Of a DNA stretch of 64,000 nt, positions 35,901 to 45,528 are shown piece after piece. Position numbers and translations under genes: made by a program. The stretch comes from Pratylenchus scribneri. Taxonomy: Eukaryota; Nematoda; Chromadorea; Rhabditida; Pratylenchidae. The stretch lies in NCBI GenBank assembly GCA_030063045.1, contig JAQSEB010000111.1, forward strand, positions 930,001 through 994,000, written 5' to 3'. Numbering within the stretch: the stretch's first letter is position 1; every line of letters begins with the position of its first letter. The notes beneath the pieces were generated by a model. That model ran no database searches, was not told the DNA's origin, and saw only the letters and a program-made list of their open reading frames with translations.

Positions 35901-38900
35901 ACATTTGGACCAGCTTTTGCAATTCAATGGCCTGTTGTGGCTCAATTCCCTGTTGTTGGTCTTGGGTGGCCTGAACCAATTTGCGCAATGCTTGACTGGC
36001 TTGATTCACTTTTGGCACTTGCTGGAATGGTTGGCTTTTCGGGTCGGGATATTGATCGTCGCCGTACTGTTGTACAAAATGGGGGAATGAATGATTAGGA
36101 AGGATGGAGAAATTTGATTTTGAATGGGGTAAAAATAGAAAAATTAAATTTGTTTAATTAGAAATTTATTAAAGAAGAATTTTTTGATCGAAAGGTTAAA
36201 AGAAGGAAATTAATTTCAAAAAATTAAATGGCACTCCAAATTAAATTTTGGAGGAAAATGGTGGAAATAAATATATGGAAGATAATGTCTTTTGTTTTGT
36301 ATAAATAGGTCAAAATTCCCCATATAATGCCCGAGGCGATTTTTTTGTTTCCCATCCCAACAGTTATCATTCCCCTCACTCAAATCCGCCGCTTACCATA
36401 TAGAATCGTTTCTCCTCCGTCTCCCATTCATTGGAGTACATCAGCGATTCATCCTGGCTGGCACTTTGGGTTGGCACTTGCTCTTGTTGTTGTTCCACTT
36501 GACTGAGTTGAAGTTGGGCCGAGACCACTGTGTGCATCGCCGAGCCGTATTGGCCATTCTCCACTTTGGAATTTTTGTATACATATTGGGACAGCAGTTC
36601 GGTGCGTTCCAATTGGCAACAATTTTGGCACTTTTCTTCCGATTTTTGGCTGCTTTGTGAGCCACATTTGAGCACATAGCGAAGAACGGTGGTACGGTCA
36701 ACCTATATATGATGGGATAATTGATTAATTTTGGGATCTTTTTTGTGCCATTTTGACTTAAATCTTTGTCTTAAATTTATCCTGTTTTATTGCCATTTTT
36801 GGCCCAAATATTTTGATATAATTAAATAGCATTTTGTGGAATGTTTCCCCGAATCTTTGTGCATAAATCTATTTGATTTTGTGTGAAATTTTGGCTAATT
36901 TTTTGGCAAAATTTTGGTTGGATTTTGTGCAATTTTAATATATTTTGTGTAAAAATTTGGTCGCCATTATCTTTTGGGATAAATTAGATTAAAATTAGTC
37001 CCATTCTTTCCCAACACATTTTGGCATAATTTTAATGGCATTTTGGGCCATTTTTTGCTTACATTTTTAGCACTTTCTAAAAAAAATGTCTATAAATGTT
37101 TCCTAATCTTTTCTTTTTAATAATTATTTTAATGGTCCCAAAATTGCTCACCTTCTGTTCCTTGACTTCCTTCGGGTCACATTTGGCACACGGATGTTGC
37201 GCATTGGATTGGGATTGGCCTGCGGCGTTGTAGAAGCAATTTCCCCGAGGGCATCCTTCTTGTTGCATTTGTTCCTGGAATTGTTGTTGGCATTGGGCAC
37301 ATTGTGGCTGTTGTTGTTGGGTTTGGTAGCCGAAGGCAACATCCGCAATTTTGGAACACTAAAAAAGTTGAATAAATTTTTAAAAAGGCCAAATTAATTT
37401 AAGGAATTTGAAAAAGGCCATAAAATATTTAAACAATTGAAAATTTGAATTTTTAAAAAGATCAAAAAAAATATTTATATAATTTTAAAAAGGCCAAGGT
37501 CAAAAAGTTTAATTCAATTTTTAGAAGGCATAAACATTTAATTGGAATTTGAAAAAGGTCAAAAATATTTAATGAAATTTTAATCAGGCCAAAAAGATTA
37601 AAATGAATTTTAAAAAGCCCAAATTTTATGGGGACTGGGGATACTGACCTGCTTGAAATTGATGGACTTGGTCACATTGAATGAGCATGGAGTTTGGTCA
37701 TCCGGTGTGCAACGTTGCGATGGGTTGGCCGTGCTGATGGTGTATTGTGTTTGGCATTGGCCTTCAACGGCAATCTGCAAAGGGGAAAAAAGGGATTGAA
37801 TAATTTTTCCCAAAATAGGTCAAGTTTATTAAATATTCAAATAAAATTTTCAGCAAAAATATTGGTAACCGAATCACTTAAATCCTCTATCATTTCAATG
37901 GGCCAATTCCACCAAATTCTCCCTTCTATGAGAGCTCAAAGCCTATCGAATTCCCTCTTTTTCAATAAGAGTCAATTCTTTCTAATCTTAATTCCAATGG
38001 GCTAATCTAATCAAATTCTTCATTCTAAGAATCAATCAGAAATTACCCACTTTTCAATAAGTCCAAACTCTTTTCAAGGTCCAAATCTCTCTTTTAGTTG
38101 ACTATTTTATTCAAATTCCCCTACAAAGGACCAATGAAATAAAAGGCTTAATCCCGAAACCCCAGAAATTAAAACACATTCCCTTTCAAAGGGGCCAATT
38201 CCCTAAATTCCTCCTAACAAAGGTGGTCAATCCATTCAAATCCAATTTTTAGTGAGTCCATCGAATCCCCCCTTTTCTATGGAATTCCTATTCCAAAATG
38301 GCCAATTCCCCTTACAATAATGAAGCCCTAATCCTTCATCTCAATTTCCCCTTCAAATAAAGTATCCCCTTCCCTCTCCCATTCTCACCTCAGGGATGGT
38401 GAAGCTCATTGCGAGTGTGTCCTTGTCCTGTTGTTGTTGGCGGCCATTTTCTTGTTCATTGTCCTCATCTTGTTGGTCCTCGCCTTGTTGTTGGTCGTTC
38501 ATTTCGTTGCGCAATCCTTGGGCATTGTTCCTCTTCAAATTCAGCTGGATCATTTGGAGGACGCCCCTCTTCATGTTCTTAGACCAGGTCTCGTCCTCTT
38601 GGTCGAATTGGACGCGTTCTATGACCCCATCGGCATAGTCAAATTGGCAGCAACGTTCCAGCAGGCGCTTCTTGTCCGATGAAATTTGTTTCTGTGAATA
38701 TGAATGGAAAATTGAATTAATAGAATTTAATTTTGAGCTTGAGGGAATACCCATTGGATTTGTGAGCAAAACTGGTGGAAAAAATATTTTTGAAGAGGCC
38801 AATTTAAAATGATGCTTATTTTTGAGTGATTGAGTATTCCTAATGTATTTGAATTTGAATAAATTGGTTAACATATTTTTGAAGGGATCAATTCAGAAAA

Positions 38901-40404
38901 TATTAGGGTTGCGCCCCCGCAGTGCGGGGGCGGGTTGTGCGGGGGTCGGGGTTTGCGGGGTTGGTTGCGGGGACGGGTTCGGGGGTGACCCCTTGCGGGG
39001 GCCCCCGCGGGGATCCCCGCGGGGGCGGGGGTAGCGAAAATTTTTTAAAAAGCCACATTTTTCAAATAAAAATTTTTTTTGAAGAAAAATTCATCCAAAA
39101 ATGGCCGCGCAGCGAAAAATTTTACCTAAAAATAGCCTCGCAGAGAAAAATTTTAATAAAAAATTTTAATATCCTACAAAAATTTGGTCAAAATTTCCCT
39201 ATCGAACCCCATTTTCCTTGAAAAATCCAATAATATGGGGTGCATGTTCAGCCCCGCGGGGGTGCGGGGGCGCGGGGGTGGCTCTTGCGGGGATGCGGGG
39301 GCGCGGGGGTGGCATATGCGGGGGTAGGGTCGGGGGTGAAACCCAAAAAGTGCGGGGATCCCCGTCGGGGGTGGCCCCCGCGGGTGCGGGGGCGCAACCC
39401 TAGAAAATATGCCAAATTTTAGCTCGGGAATCTAATTTGGAATTGCCATTGGATTTGATCAAAAATTGGGCCATTCTTTTGAGGGACCATTCCAAAAAAA
39501 TATCAAATTTGGCTTTAAATTTTTGCTACCGCGGGATAAAATTAAATAGCCTGGGAATGCTCAATGAGAAATGAATGAATTCGAATATTTTTGAATTGTT
39601 TGAAAGTGCCAATTCCAAAAATTTTGGCTATATAAATTTTTAGGCACTTCTCAAAATCAGGGATAAAATGAAATTGAATAATTTTTGAACATATTTTGAA
39701 TTGGATTATGGCTCAAAAAATTTTTTAGACTAATCGAAATGTATTCTTTCCAAACCCTTTTCTCTCAATTTTGGATTTTGGCACTCGAAATTAGATTCAT
39801 TCCCTCTCAATTTTGGCACTCTTGAAATTGAAATGAATTAATTCCCCCAGACACTATAAAGTCTATCCCAAATTTGGCAATCAAAAAACCATTCATACCC
39901 CCGAGGGAAATTCAAAATGCCATTTATCCCAATTTTTGGCACTCTTAAATATGTATCTATCCCCATGTTTTCAATTCACATTAATTTGCCCTTCCCCCAA
40001 CATTCTCACCGGCTCGAAAATGCTCATTGGCTGAACTTGTTGCTCATCCTCGACGGGTTCATTCAGTTGGCCAGTTCGGATTTGGCGCAACACAGTTGGG
40101 CATGACGTTCCGAGCCAAAGGTGATCTTGGCCTGTGCCTGAATGCGGGTGATGGCCTTTTGTTGGGCATCCGCTTGGCTTTGTTCGTCCTGGGCAATGAG
40201 GCCGGAGGCAATTTGGGCATTGTATTGGAATTGGTAGGTGCGGCCGGGTTGGAAAGCTGGGGCCCGCATTTTTTGTTGTTGTCCATCCGTGTCCTGTTCA
40301 TTACTGTTGAATGGCGATCGGAACCGGTTTTGGTGTTGTTTGGCCAAGGCCACATTGCCGAAGAGGCAGAGGCCAACGGCCATCAACAAGAGAAGTGGTC
40401 GCAT
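26909..40404 (-). CDS. vit: Vitellogenin (yolk protein precursor), 19 exons, one frame break
   Basis: Exons: 40010-40404, 38389-38691, 37649-37774, 37152-37358, 36397-36702, 35731-36066, 35177-35461, 34620-34863, 34046-34214, 33116-33367, 31987-32593, 30967-31285, 30602-30849, 29554-30219, 29078-29312, 28902-29029, 28499-28853, 27623-27976, 26909-27246. A signal peptide (MRPLLLLMAVGLCLFGNVALA) leads the lipid-transport N-domain (YQFQYNAQI; Cys pairs; helical ALSALGNAGI region), then Gln-rich linkers and a putative cleavage/Ser segment (RGQRRSSDETSSD). A C-terminal von Willebrand D module follows (CTVDGNRVNTF...CYSVLAKDC; GLCGHYD), then Asp/Ser-rich tails. It is a secreted yolk lipoprotein taken up by oocytes. 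All phases agree except one missing base in exon 1 near 40091-40099; counting it gives 1,957 aa. Intron 6 is GC-AG. Intron 1 carries a MITE and intron 11 a minisatellite. Confidence 0.93.
31370..31930. repeat. 26-bp minisatellite with 78-bp higher-order unit in vitellogenin intron 11
   Basis: The first third is a run of 26-bp units (ATGTGGCCAAAAGGCCTCCT plus AGT(T/C)TA). From about 31550 three diverged 26-bp units form a 78-bp block repeated about five times (TTTGGCCTAATGGCCTCCCA, then a CATATTGTGACCAAATGG unit). The palindrome GGCCAAAAGGCC is in the main unit. Confidence 0.9.
33715..34000. repeat. Two direct repeats of about 180 bp in vitellogenin intron 9
   Basis: CTTTTTAGAGGACATTTAGG, AAATGGCAT and AT(T/A)GA(A/G)ATATGGCCAAAAGA recur in the same order at about 33730-33815 and 33910-33995. 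Confidence 0.65.
38904..39402. mobile_element. GC-rich hAT-like MITE in vitellogenin intron 1
   Basis: 499 bp. Inverted termini TAGGGTTGCGCCCCCGC / its reverse complement, flanked by a perfect 8-bp target duplication GAAAATAT. The termini are packed with short G/C-rich phrases (GCGGGGGTCGGGG, CCCGCGGGG) around an AT-rich core with GCGCAGCGAAAAATTTTACC. No transposase frame, so non-autonomous. 8-bp duplication and TAGGG ends fit the hAT superfamily. Confidence 0.85.
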
Positions 40405-40559
40405 TTTGTTTCGTCGGTCAGTCCGCGGTGTGTTGATGGGTCCTTGGGCAATGTTCAGCACTGGTTTTGGGCACACAATTTGTTTTGGTTTGGTCGCTGT
40501 TGTTTTGTAGACTGGATGAGTTGATTTGATGTGATGATTTTGGCTAATTCATGCTCCCG

Positions 40560-40567
40560 CTTTTATA
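40560..40567 (-). promoter_or_regulatory. TATA box of the vitellogenin gene
   Basis: TATAAAAG on the minus strand about 155 bp upstream of the start, in the same GCC-ATATAAAAGC(G) context as the pectate lyase TATA box. Confidence 0.5.
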
Positions 40568-41016
40568 TGGCCAAATTTTGGGGCGGACGCTCATGCGACG
40601 ACCCCAGTGGCGCCAACTTTTTTTGGTCCTTGCCTCCGATCAGCAGATTGGCTCCCTTGGATGTTAGCGAACCTTGACCGGGGGAGGGCATTCAAAAAAT
40701 TAGTGGGGTCGATTGGCGCCGTCATGTCGCCGCCATTTTTTTGGTTATGGCCAAAATTTGGACCCAAAATTTTGTGTTTGCTGCTATAGTGGATGATAAG
40801 GCTGCCATTCGCCTCCAAAATTTTGAGTCCATCAATTTGATGGCCGCTCTAAGACTTTACAGGAAAAAGTCCATTTTTCATGTGCACCATCAAACAAACA
40901 AATTGGCCCATTTAGGGAAGGAAAAAATGATTGACTGATCCCCCTAATTCCAATTCCTCCATAATTCTCCCAAAAATTCCTTCCCCTCATTTTTCTCGTC
41001 CTGCTACACTCCCCAC

Positions 41017-41029
41017 TTATCATTTATCA
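41017..41029 (-). promoter_or_regulatory. Paired TGATAA (GATA-type) sites upstream of vitellogenin
   Basis: Two TGATAA motifs in tandem on the minus strand, about 610 bp upstream of the vitellogenin ATG. Nematode yolk genes are known targets of intestinal GATA factors through such sites; that these two act here is inference. Confidence 0.35.
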
Positions 41030-41334
41030 CCGCTTTTGGTTTATGTCCGGCAAAAAAAATTTACTGCTCACGAGCGCTCGTAATCAGCAGTTTTGTTTGT
41101 TGCCATCTAGGTCCACCAAAAAAATTTTTTGTCCTGCAAATTTGTTTGTGTGCAGCGAGTGCCCGTCAATCAAGAAATGACGGGCGAAAAATATTAATTT
41201 TTTAATTTTTAATTTATTTTAAAATTGGATTTTATTTTTGTTTTACTCCCAATCCCAATGGAATTTTTCTTTTATTTTAATTTTTATTCATCCAATAAAA
41301 TTTCCCATTTATTTCTGTTTTCGGAAAATACCGG

Positions 41335-42350
41335 AATTAAACATATCAAACCGGAAAACACAAATTTATTTAACCATTCTTTCCGGAAAAACAAATCTAA
41401 TTGGAAAACACAAATTTTTTTTAACTATTCTTTCCGGAAAATACAAATCTGACCGGAAAACACAAATTTATCTAACCATTCTTTCCGGAAAATACAAATC
41501 TAACCGGAAAACACAAATTTTAACCATTCTTTCCGGAAAAAACAAATTTATTTAACCATTCTTTCCGGAAAACACAAATTTATTTAACCATTCTTTCCGG
41601 AAAACACAAATTTATTTAACCATTCTTTCCGGAAAACACAAATTTATTTAACCATTCTTTCCGGAAAACACAAATTTATTTAACCATTCTTTCCGGAAAA
41701 CACAAATTTATTTAACCATTCTTTCCGGAAAACACAAATTTATTTAACCATTCTTTCCGCAAAACACAAATCTAACCGGAAAACACAAATTTATTTAACC
41801 ATTCTTTCCGAAAAATACAAATCTAACCGGAAAACACAAATTTATTTAACCATTCTTTTCGGAAAACACAAATCTAACCGGAAAACACAAATTTATTTAA
41901 CCATTCTTTCCGGAAAATACAAATCTAACCGGAAAACACAATTTTTTTTAACCATTCTTTCCGGAAAACACAAATCTAACCGGAAAACACAAATTTATTT
42001 AACCATTCTTTCCGAAAAATACAAATCTAACCGGAAAACAAAAATTTATTTAACCATTCTTTCCGGAAAATACAAATCTAACCGGAAAACACAAATTTTT
42101 TTAACCATTCTTTCCGGAAAACACAAATCTAACCGGAAAACACAAATTTATTTAACCATTCTTTCCGAAAAATACAAATCTAATCGGAAAGCAAAAATTT
42201 ATTTAACCATTCTTTCTGGAAAACACAAATCTAACCGGAAAAAAAAATTTATTTAACCATTCTTTCCGGAAAACACATTTATTTAACCCTTCTTTTCGGA
42301 AAATACAAATCTTACCGGAATGAAACACAAATCTAACCGGAGAACAAAAT
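41335..42350. repeat. CGGAAAACACAAAT satellite array, copy 1
   Basis: Tandem array of a 32-bp unit (CGGAAAACACAAATTTATTT + AACCATTCTTTC) alternating with a 19-bp short unit (CGGAAAACACAAATCTAAC), which gives 51-bp higher-order units. All-frame openness in part of it is repeat-driven, not coding. Confidence 0.92.
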
Positions 42351-42591
42351 CTAAAATAAAACTATTGGAAACAAATCTTTCAGCACCAACCAATATCACG
42401 CCAATCTTTCAAACCAGTGAGAAAACTTCTTTAATAATTGGATGGGCCTTTCTATAAAGGATTTTGATATAAAATATGAAAAATAATATTTTAAAATTTA
42501 ATTCTTGGGAAATAAATTAATGCAAAAATAATAATAAAAATGTCTAGGTCATTTCATTCGTGAGATAAAGCATTTCTGGCCAGATGAGGAT

Positions 42592-43416
42592 TCATTCTTC
42601 GCATTCCTGAATTTGGTTTCGAATTTGGATAAGATCTGGCACATCGTTTAGATGATCCCGATAGGCCTGACAAAAGCAAAAAATATTAGAAAAAAAAAGA
42701 GCTAATATTGGAAATTGGTTAATTTTTAATTATACCGAATTTATCCAAGTGCTTTCCTTGGTTAATTTTGGAAATCTCGACTTATAGTTAACGTACAGAC
42801 TCAAAAATGAGTTCGTTCGATTCGGCATGGTCGATTTACTCTATGTAATTTTAATTTCAGTGTGTTCTGAGCTTATTTAGTACACTTTCCGCTAGATTCC
42901 TATCCCAGCTCCGGGCGACCTATCTCTGATCCTAAAGCTGTCTGAAATTGAAATTTCGAAGACTAAATTGACCATGCCGAGCCGAAAGAGCATATCGAGT
43001 CTGTAAGATACCTAGAAGCCGAGATTCCCAAAATCGATCAAGCAAAGCACTCGGATAATTTCAGAATAAAACAATTTCCAATATTAACTGATACATACAT
43101 GTTTGAATTCATTTCGAATTTCTTGTGCTGATATTCCCAAAAGCAGTTTTTCTTCAATGAATTTCTTTGCCGTTTCCGTCAATTTCATTCGACCTTCCAA
43201 AATGTCCACAGCCGGTTCATGGGTATGCTCAACATCGGTTTGTTCCATGTGGATCAAATTGGACGGGCCGGACCGGAACATACGGAGCTTTGCCGATTGC
43301 CTTGCACGAATAGCCTTTTCGCTTTGAGAATTGCAATAATAATGTTGAAGGTGTTTTCCTCTATTGTTTTCTCTTAAATGATTAAATAAGGAAAAGTGTT
43401 GTTTATTGGACCCCAA
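42592..43416 (-). CDS. FLYWCH/MULE-type zinc-finger-like gene, partial
   Basis: A 5' exon ends at the donor near 43096 and a 3' exon is 42592-42666 (AYRDHLNDVPDLIQIRNQIQ, then ECEE and stop). The first exon has HYYCNSQSEKAIRARQSAKL, RMFRSG, and ME.TDVEHTHE. The Y-x-C ... K-L ... H-x-H order resembles the N-terminal zinc domain found with FLYWCH and Mutator-like transposases. The frame at the 5' end is open upstream without an ATG (back to about 43450), so a start exon is missing; it may be a domesticated or dying transposon piece. The intron is almost entirely a foldback MITE. Family assignment is tentative. Confidence 0.4.
42703..43086. mobile_element. Foldback MITE family A
   Basis: About 384 bp with long imperfect inverted arms: TAATATTGGAAATTG at the left and AATTTCCAATATTA at the right, with internal matches over more than 100 bp (for example TTCGGCATGGTCGATTT against GACCATGCCGAGCCGAA). 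It fills the intron of the zinc-finger-like gene. A diverged relative is at 55425-55748. Confidence 0.75.
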
Positions 43417-43577
43417 AAAAAGCCGAGAAATGAACCGATTGGGGCGGATTAGAGCTCATTATCGAGAGGATTTTGGAAAAATAATTTTTTTAATTTTGCC
43501 TTGTATTTTTGAAAAATTTTTAAAAATTTATTATTAATTAAATTTATTCTAATTAAAATAATTTATTCCATTTCATT

Positions 43578-44147
43578 TAGGGTTGCGCCCCCGCAGTGCG
43601 GGGGCGGGTTGTGCGGGGGTCGGGGTTTGCGGGGTTGGCACTTGCGGGGACGGGTTCGGGGGTGACCCCTTGCGGGGGCCCCCGCGGGGATCCCCGCGGG
43701 GGCGGGGGTAGCGTAAATTTTTTAAAAAGCCAAATTTTTCAAATAAAAAATTTTTTGAAGAAAAATTTCATCCAAAAATGGCCGCGCAGCGAAAAATTTT
43801 ACCTAAAAATAGCCTCGCAGAGAAAAATTTTAATAAAAAATTTTAATATCCTACAAAAATTTGGTCAAAATTTCCCTATCGAACCCCATTTTCCTTGAAA
43901 AATCCAATAATATGGGGTGCATGTTCACCCCCGCGGGGGTGCGGGGGCGCGGGGGTGGCTCTTGCGGGGATGCGGGGGCGCGGGGGTGGCAAGTGCGGGG
44001 GCGGGGTCGGGGGTGAGACCCAAAAAGTGCGGGGATCCCCGTCGGGGGTGGCCCCCGCGGGTACGGGGGCGCAACCCTAGGTGAAACCCAAAAAGTGCGG
44101 GGATCCCCGTCGGGGGTGGCCCCCGCGGGTGCGGGGGCGCAACCCTA
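43578..44147. mobile_element. GC-rich hAT-like MITE with duplicated right end
   Basis: TAGGGTTGCG...CGCAACCCTA with a perfect 8-bp duplication ATTTCATT on both sides. It is longer (570 bp) than the other copies because the last 68 bp or so of the right terminus occurs twice. It sits just before the relic exon at 44168. Confidence 0.85.
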
Positions 44148-44167
44148 ATTTCATTGCTAATTTTTTC

Positions 44168-44320
44168 AGTTTCTTTTCCTCAGAATTTTTCCACATTTTA
44201 TCATTAATATTCGGATCAATCGTCGGATGAATTATTTTGGCTTTTAATAGTCAAGCATTGGAAGATATGGACTAAATTTTCACCGATTTAGCGTCTTTTT
44301 TATTGGAAATTGGAATGACA
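44168..44320 (+). pseudogene. Relic exon 2 of the IPPIQVHP family
   Basis: After a TTTTTTCAG acceptor the sequence follows 25162 onward (TTTCTTTTCCTCAGAATTTT..., CAAGCATTGGAAGATATGGA) with an early stop (TTTTATCATTAA) and deletions. Similarity continues into the 3' flank (TTGTTGGGCCCAAGAATTAT, compare 25500). No exon 1 is seen; the MITE sits where the intron would be. Confidence 0.6.
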
Positions 44321-45119
44321 AAGTCAAATAATTTTGTTTTGATTTTTTTGAATTAATTTAATGTGAATTTTTGATAATTATTTTTAAATTGGTGTTTTGC
44401 TACTTGGAATTTGTTGGGCCCAAGAATTATAGGTCATAATTAAATTTTCGGCTAATAAGTAACTTCGAAAATATTTTTTAACCCCGTAGAAAATTGGAAA
44501 ATACTCCGAATTATAAATTTATGTTTTTATTTCTATTCCTAGTAAATGGCTACCGAAAAACTAAAAAGTTAGTTATAATGTAAAATTCATAGAAAATTGA
44601 ATTAAATGGTCCCAATAGAATTAATAATAATTAATCTCTCGGGGTAATAAAAGCCCAATAAAAAATATTAAAAATATGCCAAAATCCATTGCAATAAAAT
44701 TTAATATAAATTGTGACTTTTATTTGACAAAAATCAGAGCCAAATAGGAAATTAAATATGACGGCAAAGTCTGATGCCCATTTTTTAATAAGACCGAACG
44801 AAACGGAAAATATTCATATTTTTCATTGTTTTCAAATTGCAAATTCTATGAATATTGATGCACTTTTTCATATTGGATAAAATTAATTCAAAGAATCAAA
44901 TATTTCCCTTTTCCATAGCCACAGGCCATGTATATGTTTCACATTTAATTATAATTAATAATTTATTCATTTATTCAAATGCTTTTCCTTTATTAATGAA
45001 AATCACAAGATCCTTCGGAAAATTCATTCATTTTTTTAATTAAATATATTTGCCATTTTAACAATCATTTATTATGTAAGGCAATCTACTTTTTTTCCAT
45101 AAAAAAATAGTTTTTAACA

Positions 45120-45411
45120 TCTAATAAATCAGAAACCGATTTTGACTTAATAACTTTATAATACCAATTTATAGATCTTAACGATACGCATCGAATTATA
45201 TATAATATATTAGCTTTTTGGCCCAAAATTAAAGTGTTTAAAACCAAAATTTGGAAAATATTGTTTAAAAAATTTAATTCGCTCATCAGTAGTTCGATTT
45301 AAACTAATTTAACTAAGAAATTTATATGTCAAAAGGCACGTCTCGGTGAGATCTACAAATCGGTATAAGATTTTTAAGTCTAAAACCGGTTTTTGATTAA
45401 TTAGAAGTCTA
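45120..45411. mobile_element. Foldback MITE family B
   Basis: The arms pair (CTAATAAATCAGAAACCGAT against ATTAATCAAAAACCGGTTTT in reverse complement, continuing through the GATCT region for about 75 bp). It lies upstream of the SRT receptor gene. A partial copy is in the P450 intron at 7155-7345. Confidence 0.7.
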
Positions 45412-45528
45412 AAACTACTTTTGCTGTTAAAAAATAAAAACTGGTGTAAAAAATAAATGGTAGTTGGTTGGTAGATAAAAATATTTTATCATTAATTATT
45501 TTGCTTAAATAATTAAAAATTGAAGAAA

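Noticed and set aside
38922..39034. Gly/Arg-rich frames in the GC-rich elements (also 43596, 45958, 46258, 59680, 60101)
   Set aside because: Fall inside the MITE termini; the composition is simple GC repeat, and all copies share it regardless of the host gene.
41238..41555. Frame over the satellite array
   Set aside because: Repeat-driven open frame with no start context or domain.
41335..42350. CRISPR-like array of regularly spaced repeats
   Set aside because: Eukaryotic context, no unique spacers and no cas genes; it is a satellite.
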